Part shown: positions 39,330-51,734 of the stretch, piece by piece
How positions within the stretch are numbered: the first letter of the stretch is position 1
Layout of the letters: each line of letters opens with the position of its first letter
Assembly: GCF_011684115.1 (NCBI RefSeq)
Contig: NZ_JAADJV010000005.1
Span: 62,001-126,000 of the forward strand
Direction of reading: 5' to 3'
Origin: Rahnella aceris
GTDB lineage: Bacteria > Pseudomonadota > Gammaproteobacteria > Enterobacterales > Enterobacteriaceae
DNA length: 64,000 nucleotides
Program-made: the position numbers and the translations under genes
Notes under the pieces: generated by a model
What the model was told of the DNA's origin: nothing
Database searches by the model: none
Seen by the model: only the letters and a program-made list of their open reading frames with translations

Positions 39330-40745
39330 TTACATCGACGGCTGAACCAGCATATTTCCCGCTGAACCACGGTCAGCCAGTTCCAGCGCTCCGCTGCGGT
39401 AGACAAACGGGAAATGCTCATAGGAAGGCTGATTGAAATACACCAGTAATTCGACATCGCCATCCACCCAGACCGTGTCTTTGAATCCGGCATCTTCCAC
39501 CAGCGGTGCCGCACCGTTGACGCTTTTCACCAGGAAGGACACGCCTTCTGCATGGAATGTCTGCGGCATGTCCGCATGAACGGTCCAGCGTTCCCATGTG
39601 CCCTGTTGCGCAGTCAGGTCGATACGGTTGATATCCCACATCGCGCCGTTGATTCCCGGCTCACTGTCACCGAGACGCAAATCACGGGTGCGGACAACGT
39701 TACCGGAGAGGATCTGATCGGCCAGCAAACGCATCGGCAGATTATCCGTCACCAGCGGCAACAAGCCGGTCGGTTTCAGCGTCAACACGATCGTCGACAC
39801 CAGAATGCTCGAGGGTTCAAACAGGCCACGCAGTCTGTCCATCACGCCTGCGGCTTCACCGGCAGTAATCGACACTTCTTCGCCCTGCGACATATCCACC
39901 AGCACTTCGCGGCGTTCTCCCGGTCCGAGCGACAGACGTTTAACAGTCATTGGCGCAGGCAGAAAACCAAGATCGGAAGCCACGACGTGGAACGCGCGGT
40001 TATCAGTCATGCTCAGTTCGTAACGGCGGGCATTCGATGCATTCAGCAGGCGCAGACGCACCCAGCCTCGCGAAACCTCGACATAAGGGCTTTGCACACC
40101 GTTTACCAGCATGGTGTCACCGAAGAACCCGCCTGACGCTGGCGTGTCATATTGCGGCACACCGAACCCATCCAGACGCTTGTCCTGAATGATAATCGGG
40201 AAATCATCCACGCCGTAGTGATTCGGTAACGGCAGATTCTTGCTGACTTCATCCTCAACAATCCACATCCCCGCCAGCCCGTTATAAACGTGTGGCGCCA
40301 TGCGGTTGGGGGTATTGGCGTGATACCAGCAGGTGGCCGCCGCCTGACGAATAGGCAATACCGGAGACCAGTCCACGCCTGGCTGCATCAGACGCGCTGC
40401 GCCACCGGTTAACGTTCCTGGTTCAAGCAGGCCGCTGACGGTCATAGAAACCGGTTCAGCCAGACGGTTGCTGTAAATAAGTTTGACGTCATCGCCGCTG
40501 TGCACTTTGACGGTCGGGCCGAGGTACATGCCATTAATGCCCCAGACCGGTGCCTTTGCGCCCCCCAGGAATGACCAGTGCGCGGCCTGCAACGTCAGAA
40601 ACAGCGGTTGCCCGCGGCGCGATTCAAGCAACGGGGGAACAGGTAATGCCGGTTGCGAACCACTCGCTTCTGCTTTTAAAGGCAGAGCACCTGCGGCAAG
40701 AGCCACGCCGGAGGCTTGCAGGAACGAGCGACGACTGAGTGACAT
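39330..40745 (-). CDS. ftsP: Cell division protein FtsP (SufI)
   Basis: FtsP stabilises the divisome under stress and is a standard Tat substrate exported folded to the periplasm. The 471-residue product starts with a twin-arginine signal (MSLSRRSFLQASGVALAAG, cut near AEA) and has the cupredoxin layout of multicopper oxidases but lacks their His-Cys-His copper clusters, as in E. coli SufI. The ATG at 40745 follows GGAG five bases upstream; the frame's eight extra codons are not conserved. It follows plsC by 134 nt on the same strand. Confidence 0.94.
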   Translation of the reverse strand: MSLSRRSFLQASGVALAAGALPLKAEASGSQPALPVPPLLESRRGQPLFLTLQAAHWSFLGGAKAPVWGINGMYLGPTVKVHSGDDVKLIYSNRLAEPVSMTVSGLLEPGTLTGGAARLMQPGVDWSPVLPIRQAAATCWYHANTPNRMAPHVYNGLAGMWIVEDEVSKNLPLPNHYGVDDFPIIIQDKRLDGFGVPQYDTPASGGFFGDTMLVNGVQSPYVEVSRGWVRLRLLNASNARRYELSMTDNRAFHVVASDLGFLPAPMTVKRLSLGPGERREVLVDMSQGEEVSITAGEAAGVMDRLRGLFEPSSILVSTIVLTLKPTGLLPLVTDNLPMRLLADQILSGNVVRTRDLRLGDSEPGINGAMWDINRIDLTAQQGTWERWTVHADMPQTFHAEGVSFLVKSVNGAAPLVEDAGFKDTVWVDGDVELLVYFNQPSYEHFPFVYRSGALELADRGSAGNMLVQPSM

Positions 40746-40879
40746 ATCTTCTCCATGAAAACGAACCATAAACTGTATTGAACGCCGCCGCCATCAATGG
40801 CAGCGGGAAGAATCCCCGTCATACTTCAGGCTGCAGGTGCGTTGGCAACTCGAATTATTTAGTGGATTTATAAATAGTA

Positions 40880-41617
40880 TTATTTTTTTGCGGCGGCTTC
40901 GCGCTGTGCCACTTCGGCATCCAGTTCGGCGATTTTGTCCGCCATGATCTGACGGCAATGCTCAGACAATTCACGCAGGCGTTCTTTGGTGTAACCACTG
41001 GTGTCGATCGGTGGCAAAATTTCGACAATCACCAGCCCGTTAGACCAGCGGTTTAATTTCACCTTGTTGCTGGTGTTCGATACACAAATCGGCACAATCG
41101 GCACGCCGGCAGCAATCGCCGCATGGAAAGCGCCGGTTTTGAATGGCATCAGACCACGACCACGGCTGCGCGTCCCTTCGGGGAACATCCAGATCGACAG
41201 ATTCTTTTTCTTAATCTGGGCCACCACCTGAGAAATAGTACCGTGCGCTTTGGCGCGATTATCACGGTCAATCAGCAGGTTGCCCGTCAGCCAGTAAAGC
41301 TGACCAAAGAACGGGATCCAGGCCAGGCTTTTCTTGCCAACGGTCACCGTTCCTGGCATGACGACGGACGAAGCCGTCACCATGTCGTAATTGTTTTGAT
41401 GGTTGGCAATATAAATACAGTTGCCGTTATTCACTGCTTCTGCAGGAATACGTTTTTCAACACGAAGACCAAATACCGGTGCCAGACGACCAAACAGCTT
41501 ACCGAAAGTCGACACATGTTTCGGGTTCCGCGGACTGAAAAGACAGTAGATGCAACCAAAGACACTGACCAGAATCGAGTAAATCACCACGATAATCAGA
41601 CGCAAAATAAATAACAT
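40880..41617 (-). CDS. plsC: 1-acyl-sn-glycerol-3-phosphate acyltransferase
   Basis: PlsC acylates lysophosphatidic acid to phosphatidic acid at the inner membrane. The 245-residue protein begins with a membrane helix (FILRLIIVVIYSILVSVFGCI) and has the acyltransferase motifs NHQNNYD (H-x4-D), FPEGTRSRGRG and VPIVPICVS. Length matches E. coli. It is 217 nt downstream of parC, from which it is separated by a hairpin, and upstream of ftsP, as in E. coli. Confidence 0.96.
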   Translation of the reverse strand: MLFILRLIIVVIYSILVSVFGCIYCLFSPRNPKHVSTFGKLFGRLAPVFGLRVEKRIPAEAVNNGNCIYIANHQNNYDMVTASSVVMPGTVTVGKKSLAWIPFFGQLYWLTGNLLIDRDNRAKAHGTISQVVAQIKKKNLSIWMFPEGTRSRGRGLMPFKTGAFHAAIAAGVPIVPICVSNTSNKVKLNRWSNGLVIVEILPPIDTSGYTKERLRELSEHCRQIMADKIAELDAEVAQREAAAKK

Positions 41618-41791
41618 AACATCCTCTTAAAACTACAGCCGAAGCCGGTAAGAAACCTGTGCAGTTTCGCTCCCTGTGCGGTGAACTATTCTCAAGCCTC
41701 ATTCAACACGGCACAACGGTTTTATTAATACAAATGTAAAATCTTTGCACTGCGCGACAGTCTCAGACCACTGAATTCCATCGAAAGATTT

Positions 41792-41811
41792 CAGGGCACA
41801 AATGTGCCCTG
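41792..41811 (-). terminator. Hairpin after parC
   Basis: CAGGGCACA-AA-TGTGCCCTG is a perfect 9-bp stem, 23 nt past the parC stop. On the minus strand it is followed by AAATCTTTC, a poor U-run, so termination may be partial. Confidence 0.6.
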
Positions 41812-41834
41812 ACTTTTGCCGATTAACAGCGGTC

Positions 41835-44108
41835 TTATTCTTCGCTGTCACCGCCGCTGATGCGAACAGGTGAATCGACTTCAACACGATCGATACGTTG
41901 CAGCCCGCGCGGCAGAAGCGTTCCTTTGCGGCCACGTTCGGCACGGAATTTCTGCAGGTCTTCCGGACGGAGAACCAGCTTACGTTTACCGACATGCAGC
42001 GTGATCGACGTTTGCGGTGGCAGAACCAGCAACCACGCCAGTTTATCTTCGCCACTGGCCGCCTGCGCTGCCGGAATTGAAACAATTTTGTTACCCTTGC
42101 CTTTCGACAACTGTGGCAGATCCGCCACCGGGAACAGCAACATACGTCCCGCTGCAGTAATCGACAACAGCATATCGTCACTGCCATGAAGTTCCATTGG
42201 CGTGAAGGCTTTGGCGTTATCCGGCAAGGTAATCATCGCTTTACCGGCACGGTTACGGGCCACTAAATCGTTGAAAGTACAAACGAAGCCATAACCGGCA
42301 TCCGATGCCATCAGCAGTTTCTGGTCGTCCGCCGCCATCAGTACGTGCTCGATGGTTGCGCCCGGCGGTGGTGTCAGTTTACCGGTCAGCGGTTCACCCT
42401 GGCCGCGCGCAGAAGGCAGCGTGGTCGGATCAAGCGCATAACTGCGGCCGGTGGAGTCCATAAACACCACGGGCTGATTGCTCTTGCCTTTGGCCGCAGC
42501 GCGGAAACTGTCACCGGCTTTGTAACTCAGGCCGGAAGCATCGATGTCGTGGCCTTTGGCGCTGCGCACCCAGCCTGATTCTGACAACACGATGGTCACC
42601 GGCTCGGACGGAATAAAATCGTGCTCGCTCATCGCCCTGGCTTCTTCACGCTCAGTGATCGGCGAACGTCGCTCGTCACCAAAGGCTTCGGCATCCGCCT
42701 GAATCTCTTTGCGGATCAGCGTGCTGAGTTTACGTTCTGACGCCAGCAACGCCTGCAACTGATCGCGCTCTTTCGCCAGTTCATCCTGCTCACCACGGAT
42801 TTTAGTTTCTTCGAGTTTCGCCAAATGGCGCAATTTCAACTCAAGGATAGCTTCAGCTTGCGTATCTGACAGTTCGAAACGCTGCATCAGTACCGGTTTC
42901 GGCTCATCTTCCGTACGGATGATGTGGATCACTTCATCGATATTAAGGAACGCGGTCAGCAAACCTTCGAGGATATGCAGGCGTTTCAGCACTTTATCAA
43001 GGCGGAAGTTCAGACGACGGCGTACGGTATCGCGGCGGTAAGCCAGCCACTCCGTCAGGATCTCAAGCAGCCCTTTGACCTGCGGACGATGATCAAGACC
43101 GATCATGTTCATGTTAATGCGGTAGCTGCGTTCCAGATCGGTAGTCGCAAACAGGTGATTCATCACCTGATCCAGATCGATACGGTTGGAGCGCGGCACG
43201 ACGACCAGGCGGGTCGGGTTCTCATGATCTGATTCATCACGCAGGTCTTCAACCATTGGCAGCTTTTTGGCACGCATCTGGCTGGCAATTTGCTCCAGCA
43301 CTTTCGCGCCGGAAACCTGATGCGGTAGCGCAGTGATCACCGCACTGCCGTCTTCTTTGTGCCAGACCGCACGCATGCGCACCGAGCCTTTACCCGACTC
43401 GTACATTTTGCGAATTTCATTGCGCGGCGTAATGATTTCAGCTTCTGTCGGGAAATCAGGCCCCTGTACGAATTCCAGCAGATCTTCGAGCGAGCTGTTC
43501 GGTTTCTCAAGTAATGCCACCGCAGCGGCAGCCACTTCACGGATGTTGTGCGGCGGAATATCGGTCGCCATCCCGACCGCGATGCCGGTCGTACCGTTAA
43601 GCAGAATATTCGGCAGACGCGCAGGCAGCATTTTCGGCTCCTGCATGGTGCCGTCAAAGTTCGGCACATAATCAACCGTGCCCTGACCTAATTCACGTAA
43701 CAGAACTTCGGCATATTTTGACAGGCGCGATTCGGTATAACGCATCGCGGCGAAGGATTTCGGGTCATCCGGCGCGCCCCAGTTTCCCTGCCCGTCAACC
43801 AGCGGATAGCGGTAAGAGAATGGCTGCGCCATCAGCACCATGGCTTCGTAGCAGGCGCTGTCGCCATGCGGATGATATTTACCCAGCACGTCACCGACGG
43901 TACGCGCGGATTTTTTGAATTTGGCGTTATTACTCAGGCCCAGCTCGGACATCGCGTAAATAATACGACGCTGCACCGGCTTGAGCCCGTCACCGATAAA
44001 CGGCAGCGCGCGGTCCATGATGACGTACATGGAATAGTTGAGATAGGCGTTCTCAGTAAACGTGTGCAGAGCTAAACGTTCTGTTCCGTCATGAGTCATT
44101 TCGCTCAT
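41835..44108 (-). CDS. parC: DNA topoisomerase IV subunit A
   Basis: ParC cuts and rejoins DNA to decatenate chromosomes, with ParE. The 757-residue protein has the GyrA/ParC catalytic domain with the active tyrosine in [11 protein letters not shown], and a C-terminal beta-propeller ending RISGGDSEE. The quinolone-resistance region reads [14 protein letters not shown], wild type at the equivalents of E. coli Ser80 and Glu84. The N terminus is four residues longer than in E. coli. A candidate promoter lies upstream in the gap shared with mdaB. Confidence 0.98.
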   Translation of the reverse strand: MSEMTHDGTERLALHTFTENAYLNYSMYVIMDRALPFIGDGLKPVQRRIIYAMSELGLSNNAKFKKSARTVGDVLGKYHPHGDSACYEAMVLMAQPFSYRYPLVDGQGNWGAPDDPKSFAAMRYTESRLSKYAEVLLRELGQGTVDYVPNFDGTMQEPKMLPARLPNILLNGTTGIAVGMATDIPPHNIREVAAAAVALLEKPNSSLEDLLEFVQGPDFPTEAEIITPRNEIRKMYESGKGSVRMRAVWHKEDGSAVITALPHQVSGAKVLEQIASQMRAKKLPMVEDLRDESDHENPTRLVVVPRSNRIDLDQVMNHLFATTDLERSYRINMNMIGLDHRPQVKGLLEILTEWLAYRRDTVRRRLNFRLDKVLKRLHILEGLLTAFLNIDEVIHIIRTEDEPKPVLMQRFELSDTQAEAILELKLRHLAKLEETKIRGEQDELAKERDQLQALLASERKLSTLIRKEIQADAEAFGDERRSPITEREEARAMSEHDFIPSEPVTIVLSESGWVRSAKGHDIDASGLSYKAGDSFRAAAKGKSNQPVVFMDSTGRSYALDPTTLPSARGQGEPLTGKLTPPPGATIEHVLMAADDQKLLMASDAGYGFVCTFNDLVARNRAGKAMITLPDNAKAFTPMELHGSDDMLLSITAAGRMLLFPVADLPQLSKGKGNKIVSIPAAQAASGEDKLAWLLVLPPQTSITLHVGKRKLVLRPEDLQKFRAERGRKGTLLPRGLQRIDRVEVDSPVRISGGDSEE

Positions 44109-44200
44109 TGATGTTTAATCCTCAGACCCGTGGCGTTATCGTTTTGGAAATTAAGGAAGCTTGCACCCGCAGGCGCGCGATGTCCGCTGCCGCGAGGCAA

Positions 44201-44241
44201 TGATGTTCGCGATAGTACATCATCTGCCGTATGACTGTCAC
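44201..44241 (-). promoter_or_regulatory. Candidate parC promoter overlapped by an inverted repeat
   Basis: On the minus strand GTGACA (44236-44241), an 18-bp spacer and TACTAT (44212-44217) form a plausible sigma-70 promoter about 95 nt before parC. ATGATGT (44200-44206) and ACATCAT (44218-44224) are inverted copies that straddle the -10, an arrangement typical of an operator. The rest of the 332-bp gap 44109-44440 has no gene; mdaB's own promoter may use TACACT near 44383. Confidence 0.4.
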
Positions 44242-44440
44242 AGTTGCTGTGTTCATGCCTTATTTTTAAACAGTTTTTGCACAACAAACTGGTTAAATTG
44301 CCGCGCTCTTTCTTCAATTATTGCATCTGAGTCAATAGTCTTGTGCGCAATATCACATTTTTCTGTCATGCAGAGTTCAGTACACTACGTGGTAACAGCC
44401 TGACCACCAGAATTTAAGTATTCCCGATAAGGAAAAAACC

Positions 44441-45028
44441 ATGAGCAACATCCTGATAATCAACGCCGGTAAGACCTTTGCCCATTCCAAAGGCGCGCTG
44501 AACAACAGCCTGACCGACGTCGCCACCGGCTTTCTGCGTGACAAAGGCCACGACGTGCGCGTGACTGTTCTGGAAGACGGTTACGACGTGCAGACCGAAA
44601 TTGAAAGCTATCTGTGGGCGGACGCCATCATTTATCAGCAGCCGGGCTGGTGGATGGGGATGCCATGGACACTGAAAAAATACATCGATGAAGTGTTCAC
44701 AGAAGGCCACGGTAAACTGTACGCCAGCGATGGCCGTACCCGTTCTGATGAATCGAAAAAATACGGTTCCGGCGGCCTGTTGCACGGCAAATGCTACATG
44801 CTGTCTGTGACCTGGAACGCGCCGCTGGAAGCGTTCGAAGATAAAGAACAGTTCTTCCACGGCGTGGGCGTTGACGGCGTATACATGGCACAGCACAAAG
44901 CCAACCAGTTTATCGGCCTTGATACATTGCCAACCTTTATGTGTAACGACGTGATCAAACAACCTGATGTGGAAGGCGATTTCGCACGCTATCGTGCTCA
45001 CCTTGAAAATGTATTCGGTCAGGCCTAA
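44441..45028 (+). CDS. mdaB: NADPH:quinone reductase MdaB
   Basis: MdaB is an FAD enzyme that reduces quinones by two electrons, avoiding semiquinone radicals. The 195-residue flavodoxin-like protein has IINAGKTFAHSKGALN and the conserved QQPGWWMGMPWTLKKYIDEVF segment (here split by eye at 20 residues), ending HLENVFGQA. Length is close to E. coli (193). It is followed after 30 nt by ygiN on the same strand, an arrangement kept in enterics: the two can run a quinone redox cycle. Confidence 0.95.
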   Translation: MSNILIINAGKTFAHSKGALNNSLTDVATGFLRDKGHDVRVTVLEDGYDVQTEIESYLWADAIIYQQPGWWMGMPWTLKKYIDEVFTEGHGKLYASDGRTRSDESKKYGSGGLLHGKCYMLSVTWNAPLEAFEDKEQFFHGVGVDGVYMAQHKANQFIGLDTLPTFMCNDVIKQPDVEGDFARYRAHLENVFGQA

Positions 45029-45058
45029 GGTTGAAGGTCACCCGGGAAAGAGGTTTTT

Positions 45059-45364
45059 ATGATCACTGTTATTGCTGAAATCAAAGTAAAACCAGGCCGT
45101 CGCGATTCGGTTATAGAAAAAATCACAGCACTGCTGCCCAGCGTTCTGGCAGAGAAAGGCTGTCATCGTTATGAGCCATATGTTGATTTCAACGGCCAGA
45201 TCCCCTGGCGTAAAACAGTACCTGATTCCATTTTCATGCTGGAAGACTGGGAAAGCCTGGCGCACCTCGAAGCGCATCAGCAGGCTGAGCACATGGATAA
45301 GCACCGTGAAAACATCAAAGCCGACGTGCTGGATGTGGTGATCCACATTATTGAGAAAGTCTGA
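45059..45364 (+). CDS. ygiN: Quinol monooxygenase
   Basis: YgiN oxidises menadiol to menadione and pairs with MdaB. The 101-residue ABM-domain protein (MITVIAEIKVKPGRRDSV; MLEDWESLAHLEAHQQAEHM) is the usual ferredoxin-like dimer. It is slightly shorter than E. coli YgiN (104). The AGAGG site six bases upstream supports the ATG at 45059. It shares a terminator with convergent parE. Confidence 0.92.
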   Translation: MITVIAEIKVKPGRRDSVIEKITALLPSVLAEKGCHRYEPYVDFNGQIPWRKTVPDSIFMLEDWESLAHLEAHQQAEHMDKHRENIKADVLDVVIHIIEKV

Positions 45365-45392
45365 TTTTCTGAACATCGCTAAATTCGGAAAC

Positions 45393-45429
45393 AAAAATGC
45401 CGGCGCTGCAAAGCGTCCGGCATTTTTTT
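45393..45429. terminator. Bidirectional terminator between ygiN and parE
   Basis: ATGCCGG ... CCGGCAT, with inner CGCT/AGCG pairing around GCAA, flanked by AAAAA and TTTTTTT. It ends both convergent units. Confidence 0.88.
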
Positions 45430-45447
45430 ATGGCGACGGCGAAAGGA

Positions 45448-47349
<1,902 letters not shown>

Positions 47350-47459
47350 TTATTCGTGGCTCATAGGTTTGTGGGCTAACGATACAGTATGTGGGCGGGT
47401 GGAAGCTCTGGCAGCAAGCAGACGCTATAAATCCGGGGGAAAAAGTCACCCTGACGATG

Positions 47460-48041
47460 TTAGTCTGCGGCCAGTTCCAGGAAATCTACAATCGGCGAAA
47501 AATAGCGTTCAAAGCCGACAAATGCATGATTCCCCTCGGGTTCGACCGTCTGGCGACAGGTGGTGTAGTACGCCACAGCCTGACGGTAATCGAGAATTTC
47601 ATCGCCCGTTTGTTGCAGTAACCAGAGTAAATCCGGCGACTCCAGCGGTTCGACCTGCATGACTTTCAGATCGTAAACGTGGCGTGACTCTAACACATAT
47701 TGCTGGCCGGTGTAGGGGTTCTCGTTTTGTCCCAGGAAGTCGATCAGCAGCTCATACGGCTTCACGGCGGGGTTCACCACCACAGCCGGCACGGCAAAAC
47801 ATTGCGACAACCAGGTAGCGTAATAGCCGCCCAGCGATGAGCCGACAATCCCCAGTTTTTTACCTGCATTGCTGATCACCAGACTCTCGAGTTCTTCGGC
47901 AGCCTCGGCCGGATAAGGCGGTAATTGCGGGATAACCATATCGATATGGGGATGATTAACCGCCAGCCAGTTTTTTAACGCCGTGGCTTTCGCCGAGTTG
48001 GGAGAACTGTTGAATCCGTGCAGGTAAAGTAAGGTGTTCAT
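47460..48041 (-). CDS. yqiA: Esterase YqiA
   Basis: YqiA is a small cytosolic alpha/beta-hydrolase with esterase activity on palmitoyl-CoA and p-nitrophenyl esters in E. coli. The 193-residue product has the start [16 protein letters not shown], the nucleophile elbow GSSLGG ([13 protein letters not shown]) and a C-terminal histidine in [12 protein letters not shown]. Its ATG overlaps the cpdA stop by four bases (ATGA). Confidence 0.94.
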   Translation of the reverse strand: MNTLLYLHGFNSSPNSAKATALKNWLAVNHPHIDMVIPQLPPYPAEAAEELESLVISNAGKKLGIVGSSLGGYYATWLSQCFAVPAVVVNPAVKPYELLIDFLGQNENPYTGQQYVLESRHVYDLKVMQVEPLESPDLLWLLQQTGDEILDYRQAVAYYTTCRQTVEPEGNHAFVGFERYFSPIVDFLELAAD

Positions 48042-48868
48042 TCGTAGCCGTCCGACTCCGTGTCAGGATGAAACTCATTGGTTTCCAGACGGAAGACTTC
48101 AGTCTCCACACGGCCATCCGGATACAAATCAAGGTAGCGCCAGCCCGGCGCAACGGTATCAATCGTGAAATTGGTGCAATGCGGTTTGAACTGTACGCAG
48201 GTTGACGGCGTGGCGTAAAGACGGCGGCCATACCAGTCGAGATCCAGCTCCTGATGAATATGTCCGCACAAAAGCGTATTCACTTTCGGGTAATTTACCA
48301 GGGTGTTCGCCAGCATATGCGCATTGCGCAGGCTGTGCTGATCGAGCCATGTGCAGCCAGAAGGCAGCGGATGATGATGTAACATCAGCAGAGTGAAACG
48401 ATCGGGGTACGCATTCAGACAGCGCTCCATCCATTCCAGCTGATATTCACTCAGCTCGCCATGCGGCACACCGAACACCTGCGTATCAAGCAGGATAATT
48501 TGCCAGTGCTCGCCGAGCAGAACGTGTTTAGAAGGACTGATCCCCGCATCCTGCAAGGCATTGACCATGGCAGGCTGGAAATCATGATTGCCCGGCAGCC
48601 AGACGCAGGGCGCTGTCAGCTCGCTGATGCCGCGGGCAAACTGATGGTAGGCTTCCACCGACTGATCCTGTGCCAGGTCACCTGTTGCCGCGATAATATC
48701 GACTTCACGCTGCTGCGCTTTGATGGCGTCCAGCACCGCGCGATAGCTGTTAAACGTATTCACGCCTAACAACGTTTCATCTTCACCGGCAAAAAGATGG
48801 GTATCAGTAATCTGTAGAATCCTGACTTTGGCCCCATTCACCAAAGGCAGTGTAAACAGGCTTTCCAA
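48038..48868 (-). CDS. cpdA: 3',5'-cyclic AMP phosphodiesterase
   Basis: CpdA hydrolyses cAMP and so damps CRP signalling. The 276-residue class III phosphodiesterase has all metal-binding motifs: ITDTHLF (D-x-H), [27 protein letters not shown] and CGHIHQE. Length matches E. coli (275). It sits 27 nt after yqiB and overlaps yqiA. Confidence 0.96.
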   Translation of the reverse strand: MESLFTLPLVNGAKVRILQITDTHLFAGEDETLLGVNTFNSYRAVLDAIKAQQREVDIIAATGDLAQDQSVEAYHQFARGISELTAPCVWLPGNHDFQPAMVNALQDAGISPSKHVLLGEHWQIILLDTQVFGVPHGELSEYQLEWMERCLNAYPDRFTLLMLHHHPLPSGCTWLDQHSLRNAHMLANTLVNYPKVNTLLCGHIHQELDLDWYGRRLYATPSTCVQFKPHCTNFTIDTVAPGWRYLDLYPDGRVETEVFRLETNEFHPDTESDGYE

Positions 48869-48895
48869 ATCGTTTCCTTTGTTGTTGAAGTCTGT

Positions 48896-49321
48896 CTAAC
48901 AAACCGGAACTGCCATCGCTCCGTGCGCAAGGCAATAACGCAGCCAATCCGCAAGGAACTGGTTAATTTGATGCTTTTCATCACGCTGATGCAACTTTTT
49001 ATTCGGATAATCATAGCGTGCTTTAAAGCGAAAGATCTGCTGACTCGCACACACTTCGGCCACCATCGCATCATGGTACAGGCGAACGGTGAGCGAAGGC
49101 AGGCTCCAGTAACTCACCGCCGGTGCGGTCTGTTTGATTTCTATCAGGGATGTGTAACGCGTTGATTCGAGGATCGTCAGGCAATACGTTGCGCTACTCA
49201 CCTGATATGCCACAGTTTCACCAGGTTCATCGGTACGTGGCATCAAACGGCGCAATTGTGCAAAATTGGTTTCGCACAATCTCATCATTTCAGGGAAATC
49301 AGGGGTATAGCGCTTAATCAT
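48896..49321 (-). CDS. yqiB: DUF1249 protein YqiB
   Basis: A 141-residue cytosolic protein of unknown biochemical function, conserved in gamma-proteobacteria. It matches E. coli YqiB through its length ([58 protein letters not shown]). Its ATG overlaps the nudF stop by one base (TAATG), so translation is coupled; a longer frame starting at 49333 lies within nudF and is less likely. E. coli knockouts have been linked to lipid-related or biofilm phenotypes, but no mechanism can be stated. Confidence 0.92.
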   Translation of the reverse strand: MIKRYTPDFPEMMRLCETNFAQLRRLMPRTDEPGETVAYQVSSATYCLTILESTRYTSLIEIKQTAPAVSYWSLPSLTVRLYHDAMVAEVCASQQIFRFKARYDYPNKKLHQRDEKHQINQFLADWLRYCLAHGAMAVPVC

Positions 49322-49953
49322 TAGTTGGCCCACTCTTTTCTCAGGGATTCATGGTGCAGCTGCAGCCATTGCAGGGCAATCACTGACGCCGCATTGTCTA
49401 TCGCTCCTTCTTCCACCCAGCGGTAAGCCTGTTCACGGCTGACCACATGTACCCGGATGTCTTCATTCTCTGCTTCCAGACCGTGAATTCCTTCTGCCGT
49501 CGTGGCATCGACTTCACCGACCATAATGGAAAGACGCTCGCTGGTTCCGCCCGGACTTGCCAGGTAATTCACAGCCGGTTTGCAGCGTTTCACCACAATG
49601 TTCGCTTCCTCGAGTGCTTCGCGGCGGGCAACATCTTCAACTGTCTCGCCTTCTTCAATGATACCGGCGACCATCTCCAGAAGCCAAGGAGTATCACTGG
49701 AATCCAAAGCCGGGATGCGGATCTGTTCGATCAGCACGACTTCATCCCTTTTCGGATCATAAGGTAATAATACGGCGGCATGACCGCGCTCAAAGACTTC
49801 ACGGACGACTTCGCCGCTCATTTCCCCATTAAACAGCCGATGGCGAAACCGATATGCAATAATAGAAAAAAAACCTTTATATCGCGTCTCACGTGCAATA
49901 ATTTCTACATCATCTTTGCCGAAAGTAACCGGTGACCGTTTAAATGAAGACAT
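49321..49953 (-). CDS. nudF: ADP-ribose pyrophosphatase
   Basis: NudF hydrolyses ADP-ribose to AMP and ribose-5-phosphate. The 210-residue product has the Nudix box G-x5-E-x7-REALEEA ([20 protein letters not shown]), preceded by the family [17 protein letters not shown] precedes the ATG. It is the first gene of the nudF-yqiB-cpdA-yqiA-parE series and is divergent from tolC, as in E. coli. Confidence 0.95.
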   Translation of the reverse strand: MSSFKRSPVTFGKDDVEIIARETRYKGFFSIIAYRFRHRLFNGEMSGEVVREVFERGHAAVLLPYDPKRDEVVLIEQIRIPALDSSDTPWLLEMVAGIIEEGETVEDVARREALEEANIVVKRCKPAVNYLASPGGTSERLSIMVGEVDATTAEGIHGLEAENEDIRVHVVSREQAYRWVEEGAIDNAASVIALQWLQLHHESLRKEWAN

Positions 49954-50069
49954 GGAATGTTTCCTTATCCCTCATAAAGGTAATTTATCGCCCTTTGAGG
50001 TCAATTTGATGAAAATGCGTTAATAATAATCAAGGTTGTTTGTGATAGATTTAGGCTCATTCACTCGGG

Positions 50070-50088
50070 AAGGCACGTTAAGCCAACC
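50070..50088 (+). promoter_or_regulatory. MarA/SoxS/Rob box upstream of tolC
   Basis: AAGGCACGTTAAGCCAACC fits the marbox consensus AYNGCACNNWNNRYYAAAY at all but two informative positions. It ends 21 bp before a -10-like TAGAAT at 50110-50115 and so overlaps the weak -35, the class II marbox geometry. E. coli tolC is known to be induced by MarA, SoxS and Rob. Confidence 0.7.
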
Positions 50089-50183
50089 GCCCCGCTAGCC
50101 TGACTCTGCTAGAATCCGCGTCTATTGGTTAATTTGACTGCGCCACCATACATAACAACATTGCTGCACAACAAGGAATGCAA

Positions 50184-51677
50184 ATGAAGAAACTGCTCCC
50201 CCTTCTCATCGGACTCAGCCTGGGCGGCTTTAGTACGATAAGCCAGGCCGAAAACCTGATGCAGGTCTATCAGCAAGCCAGGACAAGTAACCCGGACCTG
50301 CGCAAATCTGCTGCTGACCGGGATGCTGCATTCGAAAAAATTAACGAAAGCCGCAGTCCTTTATTACCGCAACTCGGATTAGGTGCGGATTACAATTATA
50401 CCAATGGCTACCGTGATGCGAATGGCGTTAACAGCGATGTTGGCAGCGCCAGCCTGCAATTAACGCAGACCATCTTTGATATGTCAAAATGGCGCGCCCT
50501 GACGCTGCAGGAAAAAACTGCCGGTATTCAGGATGTGTCTTATCAGACTGATCAACAATCACTGATCCTGAATTCCGCAACGGCTTATTTCAACGTCCTG
50601 AGTGCGATCGATTCACTCTCGTATACCGAAGCGCAGAAACAGGCTATTTACCGTCAGTTGGATCAAACCACTCAACGTTTTAACGTGGGCCTGGTGGCTA
50701 TTACCGACGTGCAGAACGCCCGTTCACAATACGACACCGTATTGGCAAACGAAGTGACTGCCCGTAATAACCTGGATAACGCGCTGGAATCCCTGCGTCA
50801 GGTTACCGGTATGTATTATCCGCAACTGTCTTCCCTGAATGTCGACAACTTCAACACCACGCGTCCGCAACCGGTCGCCACGCTGTTGAAAGAAGCAGAA
50901 AGTCGTAACCTGAGCTTGCTGTCTGCGCGTCTGTCACAGGATCTGGCACGTGAGCAAATCCGCTATGCGGAAACCGGCCACATGCCAACGGTTGATCTGA
51001 CGGCCTCTACCGGCATCAGCAATACCAAATACCACGGCGACAAAACCGGCGGTTCTTCAAGCTATCAGGATGCTGACGCAGGCCAGAACAAAATTGGTCT
51101 GAGCTTCTCCCTGCCATTGTACAGCGGCGGTTCTGTCACCTCTCAGGTGAAACAGGCGCAGTATAATTTCGTGGGTGCCAGCGAACAGCTTGAAAGCGCA
51201 CACCGCAGCGTCGTGCAAACCGTTCGGTCTTCCTTCAACAACATCTCTGCCTCGATCAGCAGCATCAACGCCTATAAACAAGCCGTTGTTTCTGCACAGA
51301 GTTCTTTAGATGCGATGGAAGCCGGTTACCAGGTCGGTACCCGTACCATCGTTGATGTGCTGGATGCCACCACCACGCTGTACAACGCCAAACAACAACT
51401 TTCCAGCGCACGTTACACGTACCTGATTAATCAGCTGAACATTAAATCAGCGCTGGGTACGCTGAACGAAAGCGACCTGCTGGCACTGAACGGTGCTTTG
51501 GGTAAACCTGTTCCGACAGCCCCCGATCAGGTTGCGCCAGAAACGCCAGATCAGGATGCCGCTGCAGACGGTTACGGCAACAAAACCGCGGCTGCACCTG
51601 CACCACGCGTTCAACAAGCCAGCGCATCCACAGCAACGACCACACCGAAGAAAAGCGGCAATCCTTTCCAGAACTGA
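50184..51677 (+). CDS. tolC: Outer-membrane efflux and secretion channel TolC
   Basis: TolC is the trimeric outer-membrane duct for AcrAB and other efflux pumps and for type I secretion. The 497-residue precursor has a signal peptide (MKKLLPLLIGLSLGGFSTIS, cut after QA before ENLMQVY) and two structural repeats, with FNVGLVAITDVQNARSQYD in the first and YQVGTRTIVDVLDATTTLYN in the second. The C-terminal tail after about residue 430 is Pro/Ala/Thr-rich and variable. The ATG at 50184 has AAGGA six bases upstream; the in-frame ATG two codons earlier abuts that site. Followed by ygiB and ygiC as in E. coli. Confidence 0.97.
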   Translation: MKKLLPLLIGLSLGGFSTISQAENLMQVYQQARTSNPDLRKSAADRDAAFEKINESRSPLLPQLGLGADYNYTNGYRDANGVNSDVGSASLQLTQTIFDMSKWRALTLQEKTAGIQDVSYQTDQQSLILNSATAYFNVLSAIDSLSYTEAQKQAIYRQLDQTTQRFNVGLVAITDVQNARSQYDTVLANEVTARNNLDNALESLRQVTGMYYPQLSSLNVDNFNTTRPQPVATLLKEAESRNLSLLSARLSQDLAREQIRYAETGHMPTVDLTASTGISNTKYHGDKTGGSSSYQDADAGQNKIGLSFSLPLYSGGSVTSQVKQAQYNFVGASEQLESAHRSVVQTVRSSFNNISASISSINAYKQAVVSAQSSLDAMEAGYQVGTRTIVDVLDATTTLYNAKQQLSSARYTYLINQLNIKSALGTLNESDLLALNGALGKPVPTAPDQVAPETPDQDAAADGYGNKTAAAPAPRVQQASASTATTTPKKSGNPFQN

Positions 51678-51708
51678 TACGGAAAAGTTTCCCTGCGTTT
51701 CGACTAAG

Positions 51709-51734
51709 GCAGCCTGAAAAGGCTGCTTTTTTTT
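51709..51734 (+). terminator. Terminator after tolC
   Basis: GCAGCC-TGAAAA-GGCTGC followed by eight Ts, 32 nt after the tolC stop. It implies that ygiBC are mainly made from readthrough or from their own promoter. Confidence 0.88.

Noticed and set aside
41699..42187. 162-codon minus-strand frame overlapping the parC 3' end
   Set aside because: Shifted-frame shadow of parC, running through its terminator hairpin.
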